A stretch of DNA of 52,772 bases from positions 1 through 52,772 of the forward strand of contig VGXM01000021.1 in the NCBI GenBank assembly GCA_016873295.1. The letters are read 5' to 3'. This DNA comes from Phycisphaerae bacterium (GTDB lineage: Bacteria; Planctomycetota; Phycisphaerae; Phycisphaerales; UBA1924). How positions within the stretch are numbered: the stretch's first letter is position 1; each line of letters begins with the position of its first letter. A program made the translations under genes and the position numbers. The notes below the pieces were generated by a model. The model had not been told where the DNA came from. It saw only the letters and a list, made by a program, of their open reading frames with translations, and did no database searches. This document shows, piece after piece, positions 32,688 to 40,570 of the stretch.

Positions 32688-35600
32688 GCCGCACGCCCCA
32701 GGAAGGAGGCACGTCGATGCAGAGCAAGCTCGCCCCCGAGATCGACGCACGCCGATCGCCGCGCGCGCGCCGCGGGTCGTTCCTCGTGATGGTCGTGGGC
32801 GTGCTGGTGCTGATGGCGGTCATCGCGGTGGTGTACGTGGCGATCTCGCGCTCGGACCGGCAGGGGGGCGCGGCGTTCGTCAACGCCGGGCGCGCCGACC
32901 GCGTGCCCCACGAGATGGCCCAGTACATCGCCGGCGTCATCGCCGACGACCTCTTCGACACGGTCAACTCGTCGCACGCCCTGGGGCTGCTGCCGGGGCA
33001 GGACCCCTCCCCCATGCGCGAGGCCTGGGACTATCCCTCCACCGCCCAGTTCGAGCAGAGCTTCGGGTCCACCGCCCCGATCGTGAGCCGGCCCGCCGGC
33101 GCCGAGCTCCGGTTCACCCCCACCGGCAACGGCTCGGGCGCCGACCCGTGGCTGGCCTCCACGACGCCGACCTGGATCCCGGTCACGTCCGCGACAGGGC
33201 AGATCACGGACGCCCGCGCCTCGATGCTCAAGCACCTGCGCCAGACCGACTGGGGCAACGCCACGAACATCGCGCCCGACGGGCGCTTCGTGAACCTCTA
33301 CAACCTCCGCCCGCAGGCCGCCGGCGGGGCGGTCGGCGGGGGGTTCGCCGCCGACGCGATCCAGATGAGCCAGTCGCTCTCCGTGTTCGACGACCGCGGG
33401 CAGGTCGTGCCGCTCACCACCGCCGAGGCGAACACGCCCGCCCTGCTCTCCGCCAACCAGCGCAACGCCTTCCTGCGCCCGGCGGACATCAACCCCGCCG
33501 GGCCCCTCGGGCCGCGCTCCCCGTTCTGGCCCGGCTACCAGTGGGTGGACACCGACGGCGACGGGTTCGATGACGCTCGCGTCTTCGAGATGCTCGACGC
33601 CACGGCGCCGACGAGCGCCAACTGGGTCCGCCTCATCGCCAACGACCCCAACACGCGCTACTTCTTCGCGGCCCGCATCGTCGACCTCTCCGCCGCGATC
33701 AACGTCAACACCGCCTTCGAGTTCAGCACCCCGCCGGACCCGACCGGCCTCCCCGGCACGACGCCCGCCGACGTCGACCTGCGCCGCCTCCTGACCATGG
33801 AGGACCTGGCCCTCGACTATCCCCCGCCCAGCGGCTCGTCCGCGCTCTACGGCATGCTGCACCAGCCCACCCCCAACGAGATCCGGGCCTCGCCCACGCT
33901 GCTCGAGCCGCAGGACTACACGCCCTACGACGAGGCGATCGCGCCGCTCGTCGCCGGAGAGGCGTACCTCACCCTCCGCCAGGCACGCCGCGACGGGCTG
34001 GTCCCCGCGCGCGGCGAGGCCCTGGCGCCCGCGCCCCCCTCGCCCCGCGAGCGGTCGAGCTTCTTCGAGTCCATCGCCGGGCGACCGGACGGCGTCGCCA
34101 TGCTCCGCGGCGCCACCGGCGGCGCCGATAGCTACCGCCTCGGGGGCGTCGCCGGCCTGGGCGACCTCCTCGAACTGCTCACCTTCCGCGGCGTCAACAA
34201 CCCGGCCGTGACCTCCCGCCTCGAATCGGCGATGGCCGTCCGCTCCACGCCCCCCGTCCTCGGGCTGGCCACCACCCGCGCCCGCCTCAACCCCCTGCGC
34301 GACGCCCGCTCGCTCTGGTACGAACGCGACGTGACCCCGGACAACCCGGGCCTCCTGCCGCTCATCCGGGAGCAGATGCTCGCCCGATCCGCGCTCGACC
34401 TTCGCCAGCACCTCACGCCCCTGAGCGGGGCCCGCCCGCTCCGCCCGGCGATGAAGCACGAGGCTCGCACCCCCGATGAACTCAATGCGTTCACGTCGAG
34501 CATCGGCGGGTTCGAGCAGAAGGTCGATGCGCTCGACCTCCTCGCCCGTCGCGACAGCCAGGCCCTCTTCCGCGCCTGGGCGGACGTGCTCCTCCCCTTC
34601 GCCGACTGGCCCAACGCGTGGCCCGGCGCCGCGATCGACGAGGGCGTGGCCACGCTCTTCTACGGGCACCGCGGGCCGGAGCTTCCGCTCATGCTCGCCG
34701 CCCACCTGACCGCCAACACGCTCGACGCGTTCGACGCCGACCACGCGCCCACGGCCCAGACGCTGCTCGTGGACGAGGCCTTCCTCGCCGCGCTCGCGCG
34801 GGACGCCGCCCAGGGCATCGCCTCGCGCACCTACCCGTGGTCGGCCATGCGACCCCGCGCGGGCGTCCTCGCGGTCAAGCCGAGCGGCGGCGGCGGGTGG
34901 CGCAACAGCCCCGTCCCCGTCTACGACGGGCTGCTCGACCTCAACGTGTGGTACGAGCGCGTGCCCGAGGCCGACCAGGGGCCGGTCCAGGCCTACTGGC
35001 GCGTCGACGAGGCCCAGCGCGACCCGACCAGCGCGGGCATGCCCAACCGCCTCGCCAAGGTGCAGGCGGGGGCCGCCGGCGCGGTCCGCAACCGCGCGGT
35101 CACCGTCTTCGGCGCCGAGGCCCAGCCCTTCATCACCGAGGCCGCGACGTTCTTCGTCTACGCCAACAAGCGCAGCTCCCAGGTCGGGTTCACCCCCAAC
35201 ACCTCGCACGCCACGATCCGGGACGGGCTCCTGGGGCCGAACGGGATCTTCGCGACCGGCGCGGCGCCAGGGTCCAACGAGCTGGCCTCCCGCGACCTGC
35301 TCTTTCAGTGCTTCGCGGTGCAGCTCACCAACCCCTTCCCGTTCGAACTGAACCTCACCGACCTGGGGTACTACCTCGAGTTCGCCGGCCAGCACTACCG
35401 CATGCACCGCTACTCGATCCAGGCGCCGACGGGGAGCGAGCCGCCCAGCTCCGGTCCCTTCCCGCTCGTGCTGCGGCCCTACGAGTCCACGGTCGTCTTC
35501 GCCCTGAACGACCAGGTCGCGGACGTCGTGCGCGTGCTGGACAAGACGGACGACGACAACGCCAACAACAGCATCACGGCCGCCGGGCTCGTGAGCTGGC

Positions 35601-37765
35601 TCTCCATGCAGTGCCGCGTGCGCGACTACTTCTACCGCACGCTCTCGGGCACGCAGGTGATCGCCCAGCAGGGGCCCGACCCCGAGCTGACGCTCGTGCC
35701 CTTCTACGACCCGGTCACGGACGTGCCCCGCGCCGCGGGACAGCTCCCCATCAACCCGCTCTCCGACCTGGGGACCATCAGCGTCGTGGCGCCCATGGAC
35801 GACCCCCTCCGCCGGGCCCGCAACGGCGAGGTGAGGCTCTGGCGCCGCGTGGTCAACACCGACGCCGGCGAGACCCCCCAGACCAACACCCTCGCCAACG
35901 ACCAGCTCATGGACCGCCTGGTCGATCCACGCTGGTTCGACGCGGTGCGCTCCGGCGGCGCCAACGCCTCCAGCCTCTACACCAACCCCACGCTCGACCG
36001 CCACCTCCGGCTCCCGGGCGACCGCGTCGGCGACACCGAGCCCGACCCCGACGAGGTGCTCGGCATCGTGACCGCGGCCTCGATCCGCCGCCCCAACTGG
36101 CCCACGGGCGGCGGCCCGGGCGGGCAGCGCTTCCGGACCCCCGTCGGGGCCGTCCCCGCCTACGCCGTCGAGTCCAAGGCCGCCAACCTCGCCTTCGCAC
36201 GCTCCTACAACCGCGGCGACAAGTCGGCCGCGGGCACCGCGCCGGGCCCGGTCCGTTCGCTGGACCGCCAGTTCTTCGATCGCGGCGACCCGGAGGCCGC
36301 GACCAGCTTCAGGACCATGTGGATCCGCCAGCTCACCGAGCAGGTCACCAACCGCGTGCACCTGGGCGATCGCGCCGAGGAGAAGACCGGCAACGACATC
36401 CCGCTCAACCTCAGCTCCGTCTCCTTCCGCGACCTCAACGCCGAGATCTGGCTCGACAACCAGCGCTTCATGCGGCAGATCCCGGGCGGATCGGCGGAGG
36501 CCCGCGGCATCGTTCGCGTGGGCGACCTGCTGCTCCCGCTGGCGATCGGGCCCATGTTCGACCCTGAGCTGCCCGACTACCCCAGCCGCGAGCCCCACAA
36601 CCCGGCTTTCCGCGGGTCCTGGACCACGCTCGGCGAAGCCCTCGCCAATGCGCTCGACTACGACTTCTCCACGCAGCCGGGCGACGTGCTCCACCGCCTC
36701 GGCAACACGCAGGGCCCGGACATCCGCAGCCACGGCCCGCTCACCAAGGGGCGGCTGCACCTGGACCGGTACTCCTGCTTCTACGACGCCGACGCCGACC
36801 TGCTCTTCACCCCGCCGCAGCAGGCGGGCAGTGGGCAGGAACGCCCCATGGGCACCGTCGCGCCCATGGCCTGGCGCGTCTTCGACGTCTTCGCGCCCAT
36901 GTACCGCGTCGAGAACGCCGGTCGCCCGGTGGCCAAGTCGGAGGACTTCGGCTCGCGCACGCGGGCCACGCCCGGCATGATCAACCTCGGCACGGCGCCG
37001 CTGACCGTGCTCCGCTCGCTGCCGCTCGTCAGCCCGCCCACCAACTCGATCCCCGGCACCGACCCCTGGTGGTGGACCGGCTCCGGCGCGCACGACGGGC
37101 GCTCCGACATCGCCGCCACCATCACCGCCTTCCGTGACAAGCAGCCCGTCGAGCCGCGGGGGATGCCCGGCACCTACCTCTGGTTCCGCGACAACATCAC
37201 CGGGCAGGCGCCGCCCAACGGCCGCCAGCTCAACGCGGCCCAGGCGACCGACCCGCTCGGCGCCCAGGCCTTCAACGAGTTCCCGGGGCTGCGCACGCTC
37301 GGCGAGGTCTTCGCCGCCCGGGCCCCCTTCGTCACCGGCGCCTACTCCGACGCCTTCAGCATCGACCGCATCGGCAAGGACGCCCTCGCGACCGGCTACC
37401 CGGCCGCCAACCCCGCCATCGCCGTCGACACGCCGATCACGCTGATCAACGGCAACACGGCCACGGGCTCCGGCACCCCCAACGTCGTCGTCCACGACAT
37501 CCCGCGGCAGGTCGCCGATTCCTACGCCGAGCAGTTGTCGGTCATGAACGCCATCTCGCACGCGGCGTCGGTGCGAAGCGACCTCTACGCCGCGTGGTTC
37601 GTGGTCATGGGCTTCAAGCGCGGCGACGTCGAGGGCCTCTCCTCCCAGGACGACGCGCTGGTGCCCTCGGTCCGCCGCCGGTTCCTCATGGTCGTCGACC
37701 GCTCCAACGTGCTCAAAAAGGGCGACTCGCCCCGGGTTCTGATGCTCAAGGAGCTGCCGAACTAG
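32684..37765 (+). CDS. Giant GspK/PilX-like minor pseudopilin (1693 aa)
   Basis: A basic N-terminus (RRSPRARRGS) precedes one membrane helix (FLVMVVGVLVLMAVIAVVYV) without Glu+5. That is the signature of GspK/PilX, the largest minor pseudopilin, which begins similarly with RG(x)ALL(x)VL. GspK is normally about 320 residues; this protein is five times longer. Features seen: a Ca-loop-like DTDGDGFDDARVF near residue 295, and many beta/coil segments. It is the last of five consecutive pseudopilin-like genes, as gspK is in gspGHIJK. The start may instead be ATG 32717, which has AGGAGG seven bases upstream. The stop codon TAG merges with the second full copy of the structured repeat. Confidence 0.72.
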   Translation: MSRTPQEGGTSMQSKLAPEIDARRSPRARRGSFLVMVVGVLVLMAVIAVVYVAISRSDRQGGAAFVNAGRADRVPHEMAQYIAGVIADDLFDTVNSSHALGLLPGQDPSPMREAWDYPSTAQFEQSFGSTAPIVSRPAGAELRFTPTGNGSGADPWLASTTPTWIPVTSATGQITDARASMLKHLRQTDWGNATNIAPDGRFVNLYNLRPQAAGGAVGGGFAADAIQMSQSLSVFDDRGQVVPLTTAEANTPALLSANQRNAFLRPADINPAGPLGPRSPFWPGYQWVDTDGDGFDDARVFEMLDATAPTSANWVRLIANDPNTRYFFAARIVDLSAAINVNTAFEFSTPPDPTGLPGTTPADVDLRRLLTMEDLALDYPPPSGSSALYGMLHQPTPNEIRASPTLLEPQDYTPYDEAIAPLVAGEAYLTLRQARRDGLVPARGEALAPAPPSPRERSSFFESIAGRPDGVAMLRGATGGADSYRLGGVAGLGDLLELLTFRGVNNPAVTSRLESAMAVRSTPPVLGLATTRARLNPLRDARSLWYERDVTPDNPGLLPLIREQMLARSALDLRQHLTPLSGARPLRPAMKHEARTPDELNAFTSSIGGFEQKVDALDLLARRDSQALFRAWADVLLPFADWPNAWPGAAIDEGVATLFYGHRGPELPLMLAAHLTANTLDAFDADHAPTAQTLLVDEAFLAALARDAAQGIASRTYPWSAMRPRAGVLAVKPSGGGGWRNSPVPVYDGLLDLNVWYERVPEADQGPVQAYWRVDEAQRDPTSAGMPNRLAKVQAGAAGAVRNRAVTVFGAEAQPFITEAATFFVYANKRSSQVGFTPNTSHATIRDGLLGPNGIFATGAAPGSNELASRDLLFQCFAVQLTNPFPFELNLTDLGYYLEFAGQHYRMHRYSIQAPTGSEPPSSGPFPLVLRPYESTVVFALNDQVADVVRVLDKTDDDNANNSITAAGLVSWLSMQCRVRDYFYRTLSGTQVIAQQGPDPELTLVPFYDPVTDVPRAAGQLPINPLSDLGTISVVAPMDDPLRRARNGEVRLWRRVVNTDAGETPQTNTLANDQLMDRLVDPRWFDAVRSGGANASSLYTNPTLDRHLRLPGDRVGDTEPDPDEVLGIVTAASIRRPNWPTGGGPGGQRFRTPVGAVPAYAVESKAANLAFARSYNRGDKSAAGTAPGPVRSLDRQFFDRGDPEAATSFRTMWIRQLTEQVTNRVHLGDRAEEKTGNDIPLNLSSVSFRDLNAEIWLDNQRFMRQIPGGSAEARGIVRVGDLLLPLAIGPMFDPELPDYPSREPHNPAFRGSWTTLGEALANALDYDFSTQPGDVLHRLGNTQGPDIRSHGPLTKGRLHLDRYSCFYDADADLLFTPPQQAGSGQERPMGTVAPMAWRVFDVFAPMYRVENAGRPVAKSEDFGSRTRATPGMINLGTAPLTVLRSLPLVSPPTNSIPGTDPWWWTGSGAHDGRSDIAATITAFRDKQPVEPRGMPGTYLWFRDNITGQAPPNGRQLNAAQATDPLGAQAFNEFPGLRTLGEVFAARAPFVTGAYSDAFSIDRIGKDALATGYPAANPAIAVDTPITLINGNTATGSGTPNVVVHDIPRQVADSYAEQLSVMNAISHAASVRSDLYAAWFVVMGFKRGDVEGLSSQDDALVPSVRRRFLMVVDRSNVLKKGDSPRVLMLKELPN

Positions 37766-37953
37766 TGGCGTGAGTCGGAAGAACGTGTACCAGGGCGCCG
37801 GCAGGCGCTGCGGGTGCCACGGGCGATCCGCCCGGCGGTCGCCCGTGCCGCCCTCCGGACGGGCCTCGAACAGCCGCACGGGTCACGGGCGAAGCGCCCG
37901 ATGACCCGTGGCACCCGGAGCGCATCCGTCCACGGACTTCCGACTTGCGCCAC
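37765..37953 (+). repeat. Structured repeat, copy B (MITE-like, 189 bp)
   Basis: This copy is nearly identical to 10983-11172. Its terminal inverted repeats match at 19 of 23 positions, and two of the mismatches are G-U pairs if the ends fold as RNA. The second hairpin (GGGCGAAGCGCCC core) and the outer GGTGCCACGGG/CCCGTGGCACC pairing are preserved; the first hairpin is slightly decayed. It begins at the last base of the stop codon of the giant pseudopilin gene, as copy A does at the UspA gene, and ends 33 bases before tRNA-Pro. Confidence 0.85.
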
Positions 37954-37986
37954 GAGGCGCGGGTCGAGTCCCTACACTCCGTTCGG

Positions 37987-38060
37987 CAGGGTGTAGCTCA
38001 GCTTGGTAGAGCGCCTGGTTTGGGTCCAGGAGGCCGCAGGTTCAAATCCTGTCACCCTGA
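37987..38060 (+). tRNA. tRNA-Pro (anticodon TGG)
   Basis: The 74-mer has acceptor CAGGGTG/CACCCTG with discriminator A, D-arm GCTCAGCTTGGTAGAGC, anticodon stem CCTGG/CCAGG with loop TTTGGGT (anticodon TGG), a normal variable loop and T-arm GCAGGTTCAAATCCTGT. The CCA end is not encoded. A first base C is usual for tRNA-Pro. A TGG anticodon reads CCA and, by wobble, the other Pro codons. Confidence 0.96.
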
Positions 38061-38716
38061 TTCATGGGGCGGCGCCGCGCACGAACGCCAGCTCGCTCTC
38101 GAACGCCTCGGGCTCGACGGTCGCCGCCACCGCCTCCGAGATCGCCATCGCCGAGATCGGCACGCGCCGCTTCTACCGCGAGCCGGCCCGCGTGGTCGTG
38201 AACAGAGAGACCGGCGAGATCGTGCTCCACGCCCCCGGCGCTCGGCGGGGAGCGCCTCCTGCTCCTGGCCGCCGCGGGACACTCGGACCTCGGGCCCACG
38301 CAGGCCAGCCTGCGCGCCTTCCGACTGAAAGACGTCACCGCCATGACGGCGGGCTGACCGCCTGCCGCGTCTACGCCGCGCACTCCGGCGCCGTGCTGTA
38401 CGAGGCGTGGCACTGGGGCTCGGTGTGCGGCGCACAAACGTGCGGCCCCGGCGCACGCCCGCGGCGATGGCCGGCGTCTCCCTGCCGCCGAGCGTGGGCG
38501 GCACCGCCGGCAGGCGGTCCCTCTGTTCGGCCACCTCCTCGGCTCGGGCCAGCGCCCGCATTCGATCCCGATCACCCGACGTCCGTTCCTTGATGAACAT
38601 CGCCGACCTCCGCGTCGGCGCCCATCGTCCCACGAACCCCCGCCGGGCGCAACGCCAACACGCGCCGAACGCGAGCCCTTCGACGCGAATCCGTTTCAGG
38701 ACCCCCGTTCCGCCGC
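38061..38716. other. About 650 bp with decayed coding sequence
   Basis: Right after tRNA-Pro a plus-strand frame reads TASEIAIAEIGTRRFYREPA, RVVVNRETGEIVLHAPG. After a one-base shift near 38240 it continues LGGERLLLLAAAGHSDLGPT, QASLRAFRLKDVTAMTAG with stop at 38355-38357. The two halves look like one broken small gene; I do not recognise the family. On the minus strand a frame from 38600 starts MFIKERTSGDRDRMRALARA but soon becomes Arg-rich and has no clear family. No promoter or hairpin is evident. Confidence 0.35.
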
Positions 38717-39961
38717 TCACCCCGGCCAGAACAGCACGACCGCGGCGCTGGCCAGGAGGAGGACCGCTGCCACCGCGCCCACGCGGGCCAGCAGCCGCCA
38801 GCCGCCCAGCACGCCCGCGATCCCGGTCTTGAAGACCAGATTGGACATCGAGGCGACAACGATCGAGTCGAGGGCGGCGTCGTGGGCCAGCTCGCCCGAG
38901 TGCGCCAGGCGCGAGCTCGACAGGGTGATCGCGTCCATGTCCGTCAGCCCGCTGAGGGCCGCCACCGCGAGCAGTCCCGCCGACCCCAGTGTGCGCTGGG
39001 CCCACACGCTCGCGACGATGACGACGGCGTAGGCCGCGGCGAACATGAACGCCGTCCGCAGGGCCGCGGGGTTGGACTGCTCCGGCAGGCTGTTGGCGTT
39101 GCGGCTGGCGCGGGACCACAGGGCCAGGGCCGTCAGCGTCGAGAGCCCCATGAGCAGCCCGATGGGCAGGGCGGCGTGCGCCAGCAGGGCGGGTCCGGCG
39201 ACGGCGACCTCGACCAGCACGCGCCCGTACACGACGGTGCCGGCGAGAACGACGGCGAAGGCGGCGCTCGGCACCGCCGCCGGGGTGCCCCCCGCGCGGC
39301 GGGCGTAGCTCACGGTGGTGGCGGTGCTGGAGATCAGGCCGCCCAGGAGCCCGCCGACCCAGAGTCCGTGCCGCGGGCCGAGGAGCTTGTACGCCACGTA
39401 CGCCGTCAGCCCGATCCCCACGACCAGGACGACCAGGAGCCAGAGGTGGTGGGGGTTGATGACGCCGTAGGGCCCCATGCCCTCGTCGGGCACCACGGGC
39501 AGGATGACGAAGGTGAGGGCCGCGAAGGTCAGCAGCGCGCGCATGTCCTCGTCGCCCATCCTCTGGGCCAGCCTGTGCAGCCGACCCTTGGCCTGGAGCA
39601 GGATGGCCACGCCCACGCCGACGGAAACCGCCAGTTGGGCCGGCCCCACGGCGGTCATGACGCCCACGGCGTACATGAGGAGCATGGTGAACTCGGTGAG
39701 CAGCCGCGGGTCGCTCCGCTGCTCGGCGCTCAGGTTGCCCAGCACCAGCGCGATCAGCACGCCCACCGCCCCGACGATGACGATCCATGGCCCGAGCACG
39801 AAGTGCAGCACGCCGCACACCGCCCCCAGCACGGTGATCACCGCGAACGTGCGCAGCCCGCCGTGGACCGGGCCGGCCCGCTGCCGCTGCAGGCCCACCA
39901 ACAGCCCCAGGCCCAGGGCCATGCCCACCGCGCCGAACGACGGGGCGACCTCCATGCCCAC
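38717..39961 (-). CDS. MgtC/SapB-DUF4010 family membrane protein
   Basis: The 414-residue protein has about 12 hydrophobic segments. The N-terminal part carries the MgtC/SapB-type signature MALGLGLLVGLQRQRAG. The C-terminal half is DUF4010, with GLLGGLISSTATTVSYARRA and later ALSGLTDMDAITLSSSRLA. Proteins of this two-part build are membrane proteins of unknown transport role; MgtC itself acts in Mg2+ limitation in other bacteria. It is encoded divergently from the zinc-ribbon gene (75 bases), which may share the promoter region. Confidence 0.9.
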   Translation of the reverse strand: MGMEVAPSFGAVGMALGLGLLVGLQRQRAGPVHGGLRTFAVITVLGAVCGVLHFVLGPWIVIVGAVGVLIALVLGNLSAEQRSDPRLLTEFTMLLMYAVGVMTAVGPAQLAVSVGVGVAILLQAKGRLHRLAQRMGDEDMRALLTFAALTFVILPVVPDEGMGPYGVINPHHLWLLVVLVVGIGLTAYVAYKLLGPRHGLWVGGLLGGLISSTATTVSYARRAGGTPAAVPSAAFAVVLAGTVVYGRVLVEVAVAGPALLAHAALPIGLLMGLSTLTALALWSRASRNANSLPEQSNPAALRTAFMFAAAYAVVIVASVWAQRTLGSAGLLAVAALSGLTDMDAITLSSSRLAHSGELAHDAALDSIVVASMSNLVFKTGIAGVLGGWRLLARVGAVAAVLLLASAAVVLFWPG

Positions 39962-40036
39962 AGGCTAGCCGACCGCACGCAACCCCGGCCCACCCGCGCC
40001 GGTATGCTCTCCGGGCGGCCCCTCGGAACACGCGCC

Positions 40037-40558
40037 ATGCGAATCCTCGTCCGCACGAAGCTCTACCGTGCCTTTCCCGAACTGGATTCCTACTCGGACG
40101 AGCAGTGCGAGCGATTCGTGCGCGCGGCGACGCGGGCGTGGTGGCGGCGGATCCTGCGGGGTGTGATCGTCCTGCTTGTCTTCATCGCCGGGCTGCCGGT
40201 CGCCCTCGCCGCCATGGCCTGGACGTACGCGGTGACCGAGCAGGCCCTGGACCTGCCCGGGGTCCTCGTGCTCTTCGTGGTGATCCCGATCGGGCTCATG
40301 CTCGTCGGCGTGGGGACCCCGCCCGTCGCGGCGTTCCTGGCCCGCGACCAGCTCCTCCGCCGACAGGTGCGGTTCGTGCTGCGCGATCGCGGCGCGTGCG
40401 CCGAGTGTCGCTACTCGCTCATCGGGCTGCCCGTGACGCGCGCGCACGTCCTCTGCCCGGAGTGCGGCACGAGAACCCGGGTCGACCCGTCGCTGGGCGA
40501 ACTGACGCCCGACGACGCCGGGCGGGGCGTCGTCGCTCGTGCGCCGCCGGCCTCTTGA
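40037..40558 (+). CDS. Membrane protein with C-terminal zinc ribbon
   Basis: The 173-residue protein has two hydrophobic segments (about residues 38-62 and 70-98), then a basic stretch (RDQLLRRQVRFVLRDRG). A zinc-ribbon CAECRYSLIGLPVTRAHVLC-PECG near the C-terminus has Cys pairs at about residues 121/124 and 142/145. That cysteine pattern (C.xCxYxLxGL......CPECG) is common in planctomycete membrane proteins of unknown function. It faces the DUF4010 gene divergently and is convergent with the TPR gene (12 bases between stops). Confidence 0.75.
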   Translation: MRILVRTKLYRAFPELDSYSDEQCERFVRAATRAWWRRILRGVIVLLVFIAGLPVALAAMAWTYAVTEQALDLPGVLVLFVVIPIGLMLVGVGTPPVAAFLARDQLLRRQVRFVLRDRGACAECRYSLIGLPVTRAHVLCPECGTRTRVDPSLGELTPDDAGRGVVARAPPAS

Positions 40559-40570
40559 GGGCCCTCGCGG

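Noticed and set aside
32492..37879. Continuous minus-strand frame of about 1795 codons opposite the giant pseudopilin gene
   Set aside because: It mirrors the GC-rich codon pattern of the real gene, gives an Arg/Gly/Val/Asp-rich low-complexity product with no motif, and lacks a start signal; the plus frame has a pseudopilin N-terminus and operon coupling.
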